A stretch of 26,171 bases of DNA, taken from assembly GCF_016918785.1 (NCBI RefSeq), contig NZ_JAFFPT010000077.1, forward strand, positions 1-26,171. The letters are read 5' to 3'. Below, in pieces: positions 7,111 through 14,799 of the stretch. Below the pieces are notes generated by a model. It had not been told where the DNA came from. It saw only the letters and a program-made list of their open reading frames with translations, and did no database searches. Both the position numbers and the translations under genes were made by a program. Source of the DNA: Leptospira ainazelensis. Lineage in GTDB: Bacteria > Spirochaetota > Leptospiria > Leptospirales > Leptospiraceae. Numbering within the stretch: the stretch's first letter is position 1; each line of letters starts with the position of its first letter.

Positions 7111-8433
7111 ATGAAACTGAATCTACGGGAGAGACACATGGTCACGAAGATCTTCAAGGAGAGATACCGTTGGGCTTTCAAGAAAGAAAAAAGTCTGATC
7201 CTCGATGAATTCGTAGAAGTTACAGGATACAATCGATCCTATGCAAGAACGGTTTTACGAGGCTCTGGAGAGAAAAAATCTCCTTCAAAGCAACTTAGAA
7301 AAAAGAATCCTGTTTATGACGAAGACGTACGGAAAGCCTTGGAATTTATCTGGGAAGTTCTGGATCGAATTTGTTCAAGGAGAATGAAAGCCGCAATTCC
7401 GGAAGTCCTAAAACAAATCGAACACCTACAAAACTATCCGCTCAACAAACATCTCAAAACAAGACTTCTATCTATCAGCTCGGCAACCATTGATCGGTTA
7501 CTCAAACGCATTCGATTCAAATTCAGAGGACGTGGCACTTCCACTACAAGGCAACCTCGGTTTCTCATTGATAAAATCCCGATCAAAACTTTCGGAGAAT
7601 GGAAAGATACCTCTCCCGGTTTTACCCAAGTCGATCTAATCGCTCATAACGGCGGGAATGTGTACGGAGGTTTTTTCTCAACTCTCTGTGCAACAGACGT
7701 TTGCACCGGCTGGACAATTTGTATCTTAGTAAAGAACAAGACCGAATTTCAAATGCTAAAGGCCTTTTCCAGGCTCAGGAAGGCATTCCCATTCCCTTTG
7801 CTCGGAATTCATTCAGACAATGGTTCTGAATTTATCAATGATACGATTCTTCGCTTTGCGGCAAAATACCAACTTACTTTCACTCGTGGGCGCCCTTACA
7901 AAAAGAATGATAACCCGCACATCGAACAGAAAAACTATTCAGTCGTTCGAAGAAATACTGGCTATCTCAGATTCGATAAACCGGAACACGCAGAATCCTT
8001 AAAAGCCCTATATTCGTATCTGAATCTTTACAACAACTTCTTCTTACCCGTGATGATTCTGGTAGAAAAACATCGCATCGGATCCAAAGGCATTCGAAAA
8101 TACGACAACCCAAAATCCCCTTACACTAGAGTTTTAGAAAAAAAAGAAGTTTCGAAAATCGCAAAGAAGGAATTGACCTCTTTCTATTCCTCCTTAAATA
8201 TTTTCGAACTCAAAGAAAAAATCAATCAATTGCAAGCACAGATCGTTCGGTCAGCCGCACCGATCAGAAATCCAATCGAAAAAGTTAGAATCAGAAGAAA
8301 GAAAGGTATTACCCATACCATCCCGGTCTGGAGAAGAGAAATTAATTCAGAAACCAAAAATCCTTTTATCGAAAGACAAAGAATCGAAGAATTAAGACGA
8401 GCAAGTGAAAAAGTCTGGAACAACAGAAAGTAG
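7111..8433 (+). CDS. IS transposase, integrase-core (DDE) type
   Basis: 440 residues from the ATG at 7111, chosen because GAGG lies 6 nt upstream. A TTG at 7099 would add 4 residues. The N-terminal part has a helix-turn-helix-like segment (LDEFVEVTGYNRSYARTVLR) that would bind the element ends. The central integrase core carries the catalytic triad: Asp in FTQVDLIAHNGG, Asp in GIHSDNGSEF, and Glu in NDNPHIEQKNYSVVR. The first and second acids are followed by the strand and helix pattern expected of the rve fold. The C-terminal part is basic (IEKVRIRRKKG) and may bind DNA. The frame is complete with no stop or frameshift. It is the only gene of the insertion sequence. Confidence 0.92.
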   Translation: MKLNLRERHMVTKIFKERYRWAFKKEKSLILDEFVEVTGYNRSYARTVLRGSGEKKSPSKQLRKKNPVYDEDVRKALEFIWEVLDRICSRRMKAAIPEVLKQIEHLQNYPLNKHLKTRLLSISSATIDRLLKRIRFKFRGRGTSTTRQPRFLIDKIPIKTFGEWKDTSPGFTQVDLIAHNGGNVYGGFFSTLCATDVCTGWTICILVKNKTEFQMLKAFSRLRKAFPFPLLGIHSDNGSEFINDTILRFAAKYQLTFTRGRPYKKNDNPHIEQKNYSVVRRNTGYLRFDKPEHAESLKALYSYLNLYNNFFLPVMILVEKHRIGSKGIRKYDNPKSPYTRVLEKKEVSKIAKKELTSFYSSLNIFELKEKINQLQAQIVRSAAPIRNPIEKVRIRRKKGITHTIPVWRREINSETKNPFIERQRIEELRRASEKVWNNRK

Positions 8434-8459
8434 TTTACGCCTTTCAAATTTGCCCCTAT

Positions 8460-8484
8460 ATTTGGAGTAGATTTTATATGATTC
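8460..8484 (-). repeat. Right terminal inverted repeat (T3) of the insertion sequence
   Basis: ATTTGGAGTAGATTTT (8460-8475) is the exact reverse complement of 7044-7059. It continues as ATATGATTC, which matches the outer part of the left end with one gap. It lies 27 bp after the transposase stop. Confidence 0.85.
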
Positions 8485-8524
8485 CCCTCTGCTCTTTCGA
8501 GTCGTTTTTTCTTGATGCAAGTCG

Positions 8525-8566
8525 GCCTGTTGCATCACATAAGAATCTACTCCAAACTGTTTTTGA
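8525..8566 (+). repeat. 42-bp direct repeat, right copy (contains terminal repeat T4)
   Basis: Identical to 6992-7033. Its 25-nt core (8532-8556) points the same way as the left ends, so it cannot pair with T1 as an inverted terminus. It lies about 40 bp outside T3 and looks like a solitary left end or a duplicated target. Confidence 0.9.
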
Positions 8567-8744
8567 AAGGTCTTCTGCTGTGTAATGTTCTTCAAAGAAT
8601 TTCGAAAGTCCATTCCGAACTCAAACGGTTTTGCTTTTCTATCCTTTAAAGAGCTTCAGCCTCATTCGCGAAAGCTTACTTCATATTCTAAACCAATTCA
8701 TTTTCAAAAACCTTACAAGATCCGATTTTTTTTAGAGAGAGATT

Positions 8745-8788
8745 TATAAAGAGAACCTCCAATCCTTAGGATAGAGGTTCTCTTTATA
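8745..8788. terminator. Long hairpin downstream of the lipoprotein gene
   Basis: A 15-bp perfect inverted repeat, TATAAAGAGAACCTC (8745-8759) / GAGGTTCTCTTTATA (8774-8788), with a 14-nt loop. It lies 22 bp past the stop of the minus-strand lipoprotein gene. It fits a terminator, although the sequence after the stem on minus is not a clean T-run. It could also block transcription coming from the insertion sequence. Confidence 0.6.
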
Positions 8789-8810
8789 TCAACTGCTTAA
8801 AAGGATTTGA

Positions 8811-9311
8811 TTAGTTGAATTGAAAAGTCCCCGTTCCAGCATCCACCGTATTTACGATAATCGTATAGGATCCGGGAACATTAAACTGAATTTGTGCCGT
8901 GTTTGTAATCGCTGCGGCGCCCACGGTAAAAACGAAATCCGTTCCCGCTGCCGCAAGATTCACCCCTCTGGTGACCGGGCAACCTCCCTTATAAACGGCA
9001 ACGCCCAGAGTTCCGGAATTTACTTGAAATCTAGCTACGCTACCTGCCACTGCTACAGGAATTTGGATCGCGCTGTATTGTCTATCGATTTGAGTAAACG
9101 AAAGCGTATACGGCACTCCGTTTGCAATCGCAGTCATAGAAGCAATCGGCACAAAAGTTCCCGCCGGTGAAAATGAACAAGTATTGTTGTAGCCGCCGGC
9201 CGCCAGCAACAAAGCCAAATAAGATGTATTATCATCCTCTTCTTTTGATTTGCACGCAGAAAGAAGTCCGATCAATACGATGCAGACCCCAATTTTTTTA
9301 ACTATTTTCAT
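8811..9311 (-). CDS. Lipoprotein of unknown function
   Basis: 166 residues. The signal peptide ends in the lipobox LLSAC with Cys20 lipidated, followed by the acidic spacer KSKEEDDN and an A/L-rich stretch (TSYLALLLAAGGYNNTC) common at the start of mature leptospiral lipoproteins. The remainder (about 50-166) alternates hydrophobic and small polar residues and is probably an all-beta sandwich. It ends in a strand pair, PGSYTIIVNTVDAGTGTFQF. No catalytic motif is seen. GGAG lies 10 nt before the ATG on minus. A strong hairpin follows the gene and a long non-coding region precedes it, so it is monocistronic. Confidence 0.8.
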   Translation of the reverse strand: MKIVKKIGVCIVLIGLLSACKSKEEDDNTSYLALLLAAGGYNNTCSFSPAGTFVPIASMTAIANGVPYTLSFTQIDRQYSAIQIPVAVAGSVARFQVNSGTLGVAVYKGGCPVTRGVNLAAAGTDFVFTVGAAAITNTAQIQFNVPGSYTIIVNTVDAGTGTFQFN

Positions 9312-10253
9312 TCGATAAGTCTCCGAAGTTTTTTTATACTTGGAGTTTATAAATCAAAAGAGTCAAGCGGATCCCCAACGTTATCTTCTCCTATGTTTGT
9401 CAGTTATTCCTTTCTAATTTCAAATAACAATGAATTTTAATAAATTAGTATTTTATAATATTGTTTAATTTCACAAATTGTAGCCGGAAATATCGGAACC
9501 GCAATAGAACAAGATCTGAAAAATCGGTTATTAATCGATTTCGGAAACGGTATTATTTAGCAATCAATACCCCGAGGAAGAATTTCTACTATTTTCTCCT
9601 TCTAAGAATTCGATGTCTTACTGAGGAACAAAGTCCGACTCCGCATTCGTTCATGTGGATTGGATTGGTTTTTATTCCGATAGGAAGGAATGACATATCC
9701 AACTCTTATTCCTTTTCGTCTAACGCAGATTTGACTAAAACCGAAAACACGCGCCTTCGTTTGTCTTGATATTTATCGACACAGCCCGTAACTCTTAACC
9801 CTCGGCTCGCTCGGACTGCGGCAAAATAGATCGCCCAGAGCGAAACACATCATTCGAGAGAGAATTCTTTATTCAACCGGAACATAAAAAACAACTGCCA
9901 AAAAACCATACTGTTGCAATTAGAAAGTCGCACTAGTAGAAACTCCTACAAAATTTCCGGTTGAGATGGAATTCATTCCAAATCACTTTCCTAGTATCCG
10001 CCTCCTCGACCTCCCATGACGCCAAAAACTTTAACGTATCGTTTCCTTACTCCGGCACGCAAAAGCAAGCCCTTGCCGTCGTTAGGACAGATTCTAAGAT
10101 TCAATTCATTTGTGGTAAGATATGATTCTGAAAATCGATTGGGTTTGGGTGGGAATATTTTCTCGGACTTTCTGTGATTCCGACTTCTCAAAAACTCTTG
10201 GAGAATCGCCGGTATCCCTTTCTTTCAGTAGATTAGAATTTTATAATTTACTT
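9312..10253. other. Long stretch without a convincing gene
   Basis: About 940 bp. The first 150 bp are very AT-rich and probably hold the promoter of the lipoprotein gene (minus). Small open frames here (for example 9461-9769 plus and 9991-10191 minus) lack ribosome sites and have arginine- or glycine-rich compositions typical of shadow frames. 9935-9950 holds a degenerate copy of the palindromic core found at 25984-26007. AAAGTCGCAC at 9924-9933 is also found at 145-154. The block may be decayed mobile or coding DNA. Confidence 0.55.
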
Positions 10254-11372
10254 TTAATCTTCTTTCGGTGTTTCGGTTCGATAAAAAGGATTTGAATAAA
10301 GAAATCCGGAGGGAAATGTCGCTTTCACAAGGACGTATTCGTCTTCTGGTAGAAACATGTATTCGCCGCGCGTCTTTTGAAATTCTTCTTTCAAAATTCG
10401 CCCACCTTTCCCGAGAAATTCCAACTTTAGGAATTTTTCAGGGAATTCCACTGAAATTTTCTTATCTTGGATCTTTAAATTTAGGATTCCGGGATCATCC
10501 ATGTAATCAACGAGTTTGAGTACGGATACGTAATTTCCCCGTTTTAGATTTTTTATTACTTCTTTTCTATCGGTGGAATCGACGTTGAGAAGAATATAAC
10601 GAGTAAACGCTTCCCCCTCGTTTTGATTGGAAAAAGTGAGTTCGTGAAAAATTCTTTCATACAACGGAAGTTTCATCGCGCGAATCAATTCTCCCGGGAA
10701 ATAATGAAGATCGTCCCCACTCACGGCTAAAACGGAATACCCTTGATCCAAAAGCCGAATCCACTCGGAAACGGAATCTCCAAACGGCGAAAAAACCTCT
10801 ACCGCATCTAAATTGCGAAGTTTCTCGACGTCACGATAAGAAATAGAACCTTCCAGAGTTGGATGTGATACGATTACGAAAGATCCTTCCCTTTGCATCC
10901 GATCAATGGTCCATTGAAGATTTCCTATGGTAGAATAAACCGGAAAAAAATCGAATACTGCATCATGAGCGCCTAACGCGAGAATATGTTTTCGATTGAA
11001 GTCCCTTCCCCATTCATAACCGGGAAAAAACTTTGGATTTCCAGATTCGATTCCGCTCACCTTTAAATAGTCGGTGATCCCGATGAGATCGTATTTTTTT
11101 TCGAGATATCGTTCTTGAATCTCTTTCGGATTGCTTCTAAACGGAGAAAAGCCGTCTCGATCGGAATGAAGATGAAAAGCCGTCTTTAACCACCTTTGTT
11201 TTGTCTGGGAATAAGGAGAATGAATAAAGGAGCCGTGAAAAGGGACAACCTTTTCCGATCTCAGAGGACTACTCAAAAACCAGGAAACCAAAAGGTGCAT
11301 AAAAAATAAGAATAAAAGAATTCCGAGGATTCGAAACCAGACCTTTGGATTGATTCTTTTTTTGAAAACCAT
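10254..11372 (-). CDS. Membrane-anchored PHP-domain protein
   Basis: About 372 residues from the ATG at 11372; a second ATG at 11378 would add two residues. One N-terminal membrane helix (about 14-35) is followed by an extracytoplasmic PHP-like domain with a metal-binding motif FHLHSDRDG (about 66-74), SHP (about 169-171) and SGDDLH (about 218-223). PHP domains hydrolyse phosphoesters using up to three metals. The usual TDH of the second motif reads ITDY here, so one expected histidine ligand is replaced by tyrosine. Activity is therefore uncertain and the substrate unknown. The C-terminal 80 residues form a beta-rich extension (EFPEKFLKLEFLGKGGRILK). A strongly A/G-rich stretch upstream on minus (about 11400-11466) may act as a promoter-flanking A-tract. 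Confidence 0.75.
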   Translation of the reverse strand: MVFKKRINPKVWFRILGILLFLFFMHLLVSWFLSSPLRSEKVVPFHGSFIHSPYSQTKQRWLKTAFHLHSDRDGFSPFRSNPKEIQERYLEKKYDLIGITDYLKVSGIESGNPKFFPGYEWGRDFNRKHILALGAHDAVFDFFPVYSTIGNLQWTIDRMQREGSFVIVSHPTLEGSISYRDVEKLRNLDAVEVFSPFGDSVSEWIRLLDQGYSVLAVSGDDLHYFPGELIRAMKLPLYERIFHELTFSNQNEGEAFTRYILLNVDSTDRKEVIKNLKRGNYVSVLKLVDYMDDPGILNLKIQDKKISVEFPEKFLKLEFLGKGGRILKEEFQKTRGEYMFLPEDEYVLVKATFPSGFLYSNPFYRTETPKED

Positions 11373-11553
11373 TTCCATTCCATTTCAAAAGTCTTGCTCA
11401 AAATGAAAAAAGTTTTTCGTTTTCCTTTTGTTTTTTACATTCTTCTTTTTTTTTCTCTTTTTCAAAATGTCAGGGATTTGTAATTTTTGAAATGGGAACA
11501 GTTCTTCGTCCTTCTAAAAGATTCGGAATTTTATTCTTAGATAAAAAACTAAG

Positions 11554-11567
11554 TAAGTGTACACTTA
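11554..11567. promoter_or_regulatory. 14-bp palindrome, candidate operator
   Basis: TAAGTGTACACTTA is a perfect palindrome 46 bp before the start of the glycosyltransferase gene and inside its upstream region. Its length and symmetry fit a site for a dimeric regulator of the TetR, GntR or MarR kind. No second copy of the full site was seen in the window. Confidence 0.45.
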
Positions 11568-11580
11568 ATTAATGGATTTA

Positions 11581-11606
11581 CAGAATTTGCCAGGTTATAA
11601 ATTCTG
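11581..11606 (+). promoter_or_regulatory. Hairpin just before the glycosyltransferase start codon
   Basis: CAGAATTT (11581-11588) and AAATTCTG (11599-11606) can pair around a 10-nt loop that contains the only AGG near the start. The stem ends 7 nt before the ATG at 11614. No normally spaced ribosome site is present, so the hairpin may limit or shape initiation. Confidence 0.35.
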
Positions 11607-11613
11607 AACTCTA

Positions 11614-12780
11614 ATGACAGCGCCTGAGATTTCCGTTATCCTGCCAACTTTTAATGAAAAGGAGAATGTTCCGATTCTTCTCCCAAAAATCGGAAAGGCG
11701 CTTGAAAAATACAAGTATGAGATCCTACTCGTGGACGACAACAGTCCCGATCGGACCTGGGAAGTCGCTGAGAATCTAAAAAAAGATCACAAAGAACTTT
11801 TTGTTCTTCGAAGAATGGAAGGTCGCGGTCTTTCCTCCGCCGTCCTTGCAGGAATGTCCATTGCAAAGGGAAAAGTTTTTGTAGTGATGGACGCCGATCT
11901 CCAACACGATGAATCCATTCTTCCCGATTTAGTAAAACCTATTTTGGAGCAAAAATCGGACGTAAGTATCGGGACCAGATACACAGACGGAGGCTCCACT
12001 TCAAACTGGTCTTGGATTCGAAAAGGTTTTAGCGTTTCCGCCACGGTTCTTGCAAAACTTTTTTTACCGATTCCGGTTTCGGATCCTATGAGCGGTTTTT
12101 TTGCGATCTCGAAAGAGTATTTTGAAAAAACCGCCGAGAATATCAATCCGAGAGGTTTTAAAATTCTATTAGAATTTTTGCATAGATCGAAAGTGAGTCC
12201 GAGAATTTCTGAAATTCCCTTTACCTTCCAAAATCGAAAATTCGGTAAGACAAAATTAGACGGTTCCGTGATCCGTAATTATTTAGTCGCGCTTCTGGAT
12301 CTCCGTTTTGGAAAATGGATCTCCCCTACGTTTTTACTCTATTCCTTGGTCGGCTCCTCCGGCGTTTTCGTAAATCTTTTCGGTCTTTTGATCGGGGAAA
12401 CTTTTCGGTTTCCGGAAATAACCACTCCGTTTCAGTTTTTAAACCCTCTGCACAGCTCCGTTCTTTTCGGAATTGAAATCTCCATTCTTTCCAATTTTTT
12501 CCTCAACAACTATCTTACGTTCTATGAAAAAAGATACGATGGATTCAGAATTATTCAAGGTTTTGTTCTATTTCATTTAGTAAGTCTTCTCGGACTTCTC
12601 ATTCAAATCAGCGTTTTTCAATTCTTATATCATAGAATCTTTATCCCCGAGTTCAATTCTTCCGGACTTCTGATTAAATTCTTCTCAGATTCGCTTGCTA
12701 TTTTAGCCGCGATGATTACAAATTACTTCTTAAACTTAAACGTTACTTGGAAAGGTTCCAGGGACGAATCTCGTTTTTGA
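11614..12780 (+). CDS. DPM1-like glycosyltransferase fused to a GtrA domain
   Basis: 388 residues. The N-terminal GT-A domain (about 5-232) is family 2, polyprenyl-phosphate mannosyltransferase-like: SVILPTFNEKENV (7-19), DDNSPDRTWE (41-50), the metal-binding DAD in MDADLQHDE (92-100), and QNRKFGKTKL (206-215), the usual R.xG.(S/T)KL loop. Such enzymes transfer a sugar from a nucleotide donor to undecaprenyl phosphate or a similar carrier at the cytoplasmic face. The C-terminal part (about 237-379) has four membrane helices of the GtrA/DPMS family, thought to help move or hold the lipid-linked sugar. The sugar is not deducible. It is first in an operon, with the DJ-1 gene 10 bp downstream. 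The start has poor ribosome-site spacing. Confidence 0.88.
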   Translation: MTAPEISVILPTFNEKENVPILLPKIGKALEKYKYEILLVDDNSPDRTWEVAENLKKDHKELFVLRRMEGRGLSSAVLAGMSIAKGKVFVVMDADLQHDESILPDLVKPILEQKSDVSIGTRYTDGGSTSNWSWIRKGFSVSATVLAKLFLPIPVSDPMSGFFAISKEYFEKTAENINPRGFKILLEFLHRSKVSPRISEIPFTFQNRKFGKTKLDGSVIRNYLVALLDLRFGKWISPTFLLYSLVGSSGVFVNLFGLLIGETFRFPEITTPFQFLNPLHSSVLFGIEISILSNFFLNNYLTFYEKRYDGFRIIQGFVLFHLVSLLGLLIQISVFQFLYHRIFIPEFNSSGLLIKFFSDSLAILAAMITNYFLNLNVTWKGSRDESRF

Positions 12781-12790
12781 AGGAATTCTT

Positions 12791-13336
12791 ATGCCTAAAG
12801 TTTTGGTTCCATTCGCTGAAGGAATGGAGGAAATGGAAGCCGTCATCATCATCGACGTTCTTCGAAGAGCAAAAATCGAAGTCACAAGCGCATCGCTCAA
12901 GGAAGGTGCCGTCACTTCTTCGAGAGGGGTTCGTATCCTTGCCGATACCACTCTAAAAGAAATCGATTTTAAGGATTTCGACATGATCGTTCTACCGGGT
13001 GGAAACGGCGGCACAAAGGCCCTTTCCGTCGATCCTAAAATCGAGGAGCTCCTACAAGAAGCTAAGAAGAACGGAAAATGGATCGCCGCGATCTGCGCAG
13101 CCCCAAGTATATTAGTACATCAGAATATTCTTTCAAAGAAGGATAGGTTTACCGCCTTTCCGGGAGTTGTTTCCGACGCGCCTGGTTTTACGGGATCAAG
13201 ACTTGAAATTTCAGGAAAGATCGTCACCAGCGTCGGGCCCGGATCCGCCTTTGAGTTTTCCTTGGAACTAATAAGAATTCTTTGCGACGAGAAAACGATG
13301 TTGGATGTAAAGGCAGGGCTTCAATTACCGAAATGA
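12791..13336 (+). CDS. DJ-1/PfpI family protein
   Basis: 181 residues, close to the DJ-1 family size. The ribosome site AAGGAA precedes the ATG. The nucleophile Cys102 sits in IAAICAAPSIL, the family's nucleophile elbow, and Glu16 in GMEEMEAV matches the conserved acid that tunes it. VLPGGNGG (67-74) is the usual oxyanion loop. Members act as glyoxalase III, as proposed deglycases of methylglyoxal-damaged proteins, or as redox sensors; sequence alone does not decide between these. The stop overlaps the sirtuin start in ATGA, so the two are translationally coupled. The core GAGGAGCTCCTACA at 13043-13056 is only coding sequence. Confidence 0.9.
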   Translation: MPKVLVPFAEGMEEMEAVIIIDVLRRAKIEVTSASLKEGAVTSSRGVRILADTTLKEIDFKDFDMIVLPGGNGGTKALSVDPKIEELLQEAKKNGKWIAAICAAPSILVHQNILSKKDRFTAFPGVVSDAPGFTGSRLEISGKIVTSVGPGSAFEFSLELIRILCDEKTMLDVKAGLQLPK

Positions 13337-14067
13337 AAAACTTCCTAAAGTCCCATTCCGAAAAATTAAAAAGAATCACTGCGATCACAGGAGCCGGGAT
13401 TTCAGCCGAAAGCGGGGTTCCAACATTTCGAGGAGCGGATGGACTTTGGAAAAGTTTTCGTGCGGAAGAATTGGCGACCCCGCAGGCGTTTCAAAAAGAT
13501 CCGGAACTGGTCTGGGAATGGTATCACTGGAGAAGAAGTATCATCGAAAGCAAACATCCGAATGCGGGTCATCGTGCCCTCGCCGAATTGGAAAAAAGTC
13601 ATCCCGATTTTTTTCTTGTCACTCAAAACGTAGACGGTCTTCATTCCAGCGCAGGTTCAAAGAATCTTGTCGAAATTCACGGAAATATCTTTATCAATCG
13701 TTGCAAATCCTGCGGAAACGAAATCAAGACCCTTACGAACGATTCCAAGGAAAAACTTCCGAAATGTAATCTCTGCGGTTCTCTTTTTCGACCGGGAGTT
13801 CTCTGGTTTGGGGAATCGTATGAAGAATTCAAACTCGATCTCTCGATTCAAAGGATGCAAAAAACGGATCTTCTTTTGATTGTTGGCACATCCGGCGCGG
13901 TAGGTATGCCGGTCTATCTCGCCGAAATAGCAAAAAAGGGCGGCGCCCTTCTTGTAGAGATCAATCCCGAAAAGAGTTCCTTTTCCTCTTCGGTAGATCT
14001 TTTTATACCGGGAAAATCGGGGGAAATTCTTCCGATTCTTGTGAGCGCGTTAATCGAGCTCCGTTAA
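13333..14067 (+). CDS. cobB: Sirtuin, NAD-dependent protein deacylase (class III, SIRT5-like)
   Basis: 244 residues from the ATG overlapping the previous stop. NAD-binding motif GAGISAESGVPTFRG (20-34), QNVD (98-101), and catalytic His116 in EIHGN. Zinc cysteines Cys124/Cys127 and Cys145/Cys148 are all present. LWFGE (157-161) and GTSGAVGMP (185-193) are the later signatures. Tyr64 and Arg67 in EWYHWRR reproduce the YxxR pair that lets SIRT5-type enzymes recognise acidic acyl groups, so removal of succinyl or malonyl groups from lysine is predicted besides deacetylation. An upstream in-frame start near 13282 would overlap the DJ-1 gene by 54 bp and is not needed. It is last in the operon. No clear terminator follows. 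Confidence 0.92.
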   Translation: MKNFLKSHSEKLKRITAITGAGISAESGVPTFRGADGLWKSFRAEELATPQAFQKDPELVWEWYHWRRSIIESKHPNAGHRALAELEKSHPDFFLVTQNVDGLHSSAGSKNLVEIHGNIFINRCKSCGNEIKTLTNDSKEKLPKCNLCGSLFRPGVLWFGESYEEFKLDLSIQRMQKTDLLLIVGTSGAVGMPVYLAEIAKKGGALLVEINPEKSSFSSSVDLFIPGKSGEILPILVSALIELR

Positions 14068-14134
14068 GCCTCTCTGTCTCAAAAACCACGTAGATTTTTC
14101 GAGGAAAACAGAGGTAATCGTAAAACACGGTATA

Positions 14135-14743
14135 TTAATTTTTTTGCAACTCGATTCCGGGCATAGAAACATAACCCGGCAAACTTTCAACACGTTGCAA
14201 CCATTGTCGAATTTTGTCATAAGGTTTTAAATCGATCTTAGCTTCCGGCGCCAAAGCAATATACGGATACATTGCTAGGTCCGCAATCGTAGGTTTTTTA
14301 TCCACAAGCCAAAAATTCTTTTCCAAGTGAATTTCCAGAAGATGAAGAAGTTGATTCGAAATTGCCGTCGCTTCTTCCAGATTTAACGGTCTCCCAAATT
14401 TATAGTGAGAACGTAACGCCGCCGGTCCTCTGGCGACTTCGTTTGCCGCCGTCGAAAGCCATTCCATCACCTTTGCGCTTCCGATCCCGGATATTGGAAA
14501 CCATTCTTCTTTTCCGTATTCGATCGCAAGATAGACTAGGATCGCCTGGCTATCCCGGATAACAACTTCCTTATCTTTCAAAACGGGTACTTGTCCAAAC
14601 GGATTCATCGTCAAAAAATTTTCGGATTTCTGTTCTCGTTCCGCGCCGTTTACTATTCGACTCGTATATTCCAAATTCAGCATAGACAATAGCATCCGGA
14701 CCTTGTGACAGTTTCCGGAAACGGCAAATTCAAAAAGTTCCAC
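14135..14743 (-). CDS. Glutathione S-transferase family protein
   Basis: 202 residues, a normal GST length. The start is GTG, fixed by AGGAG 6 nt upstream on minus. The thioredoxin-like N-terminal domain has a candidate active-site Ser9 (FAVSGNCHK), the cis-proline loop QVPVL (51-55) and the DSQAI glutathione-binding turn (64-68). The helical C-terminal domain carries the N-capping motif PTIADLAMYPY. It probably conjugates or reduces electrophiles with a thiol, although the thiol used here is unproven. It follows the DUF1574 gene on the same strand with a 56-bp gap and may be the distal gene of that operon or separately transcribed. Confidence 0.88.
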   Translation of the reverse strand: MELFEFAVSGNCHKVRMLLSMLNLEYTSRIVNGAEREQKSENFLTMNPFGQVPVLKDKEVVIRDSQAILVYLAIEYGKEEWFPISGIGSAKVMEWLSTAANEVARGPAALRSHYKFGRPLNLEEATAISNQLLHLLEIHLEKNFWLVDKKPTIADLAMYPYIALAPEAKIDLKPYDKIRQWLQRVESLPGYVSMPGIELQKN

Positions 14744-14799
14744 TGTTTCTCCTATTTCCTTTTTTTGTATGAAAATATTTCGCGATCTTCATCCGATTC

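Larger units (their letters stand above)
7034..8484 (+). mobile_element. Insertion sequence with a DDE (rve) transposase
   Basis: A single transposase gene is bounded by inverted ends. AAAATCTACTCCAAAT (7044-7059) and its exact reverse complement (8460-8475) form a 16-bp perfect inverted repeat. Outside it, GAATCA (7034-7039) and TGATTC (8479-8484) extend the match with one gap, giving ends of about 25 bp and an element of about 1.45 kb. An additional direct copy of the end lies 35 bp further out on the left (6999-7023). Another, in the same orientation, lies about 50 bp beyond the right end (8532-8556). No short target duplication is evident right at 7034/8484. The transposase is intact, so the copy may still be active. 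I cannot assign an IS family name safely. Confidence 0.8.

Noticed and set aside
8392..8613. Minus-strand frame through the 42-bp repeat right of the IS (reads QKQFGVDSYVMQQA)
   Set aside because: It has no ribosome site, runs into the transposase gene antisense, and other frames across the same region are equally open. The repeat explains the shared residues better than a gene does.
9461..9769. 102-residue plus-strand frame in the long gene-free block
   Set aside because: Very rich in Arg, Asn and Ser, no ribosome site, no domain pattern; typical of a chance frame in AT-rich DNA.
9991..10191. 66-residue minus-strand frame ending in a Gly-rich tail (GVMGGRGGGY)
   Set aside because: No ribosome site, low-complexity end and no protein-like core. 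It could be repeat DNA but is not supported as a gene.
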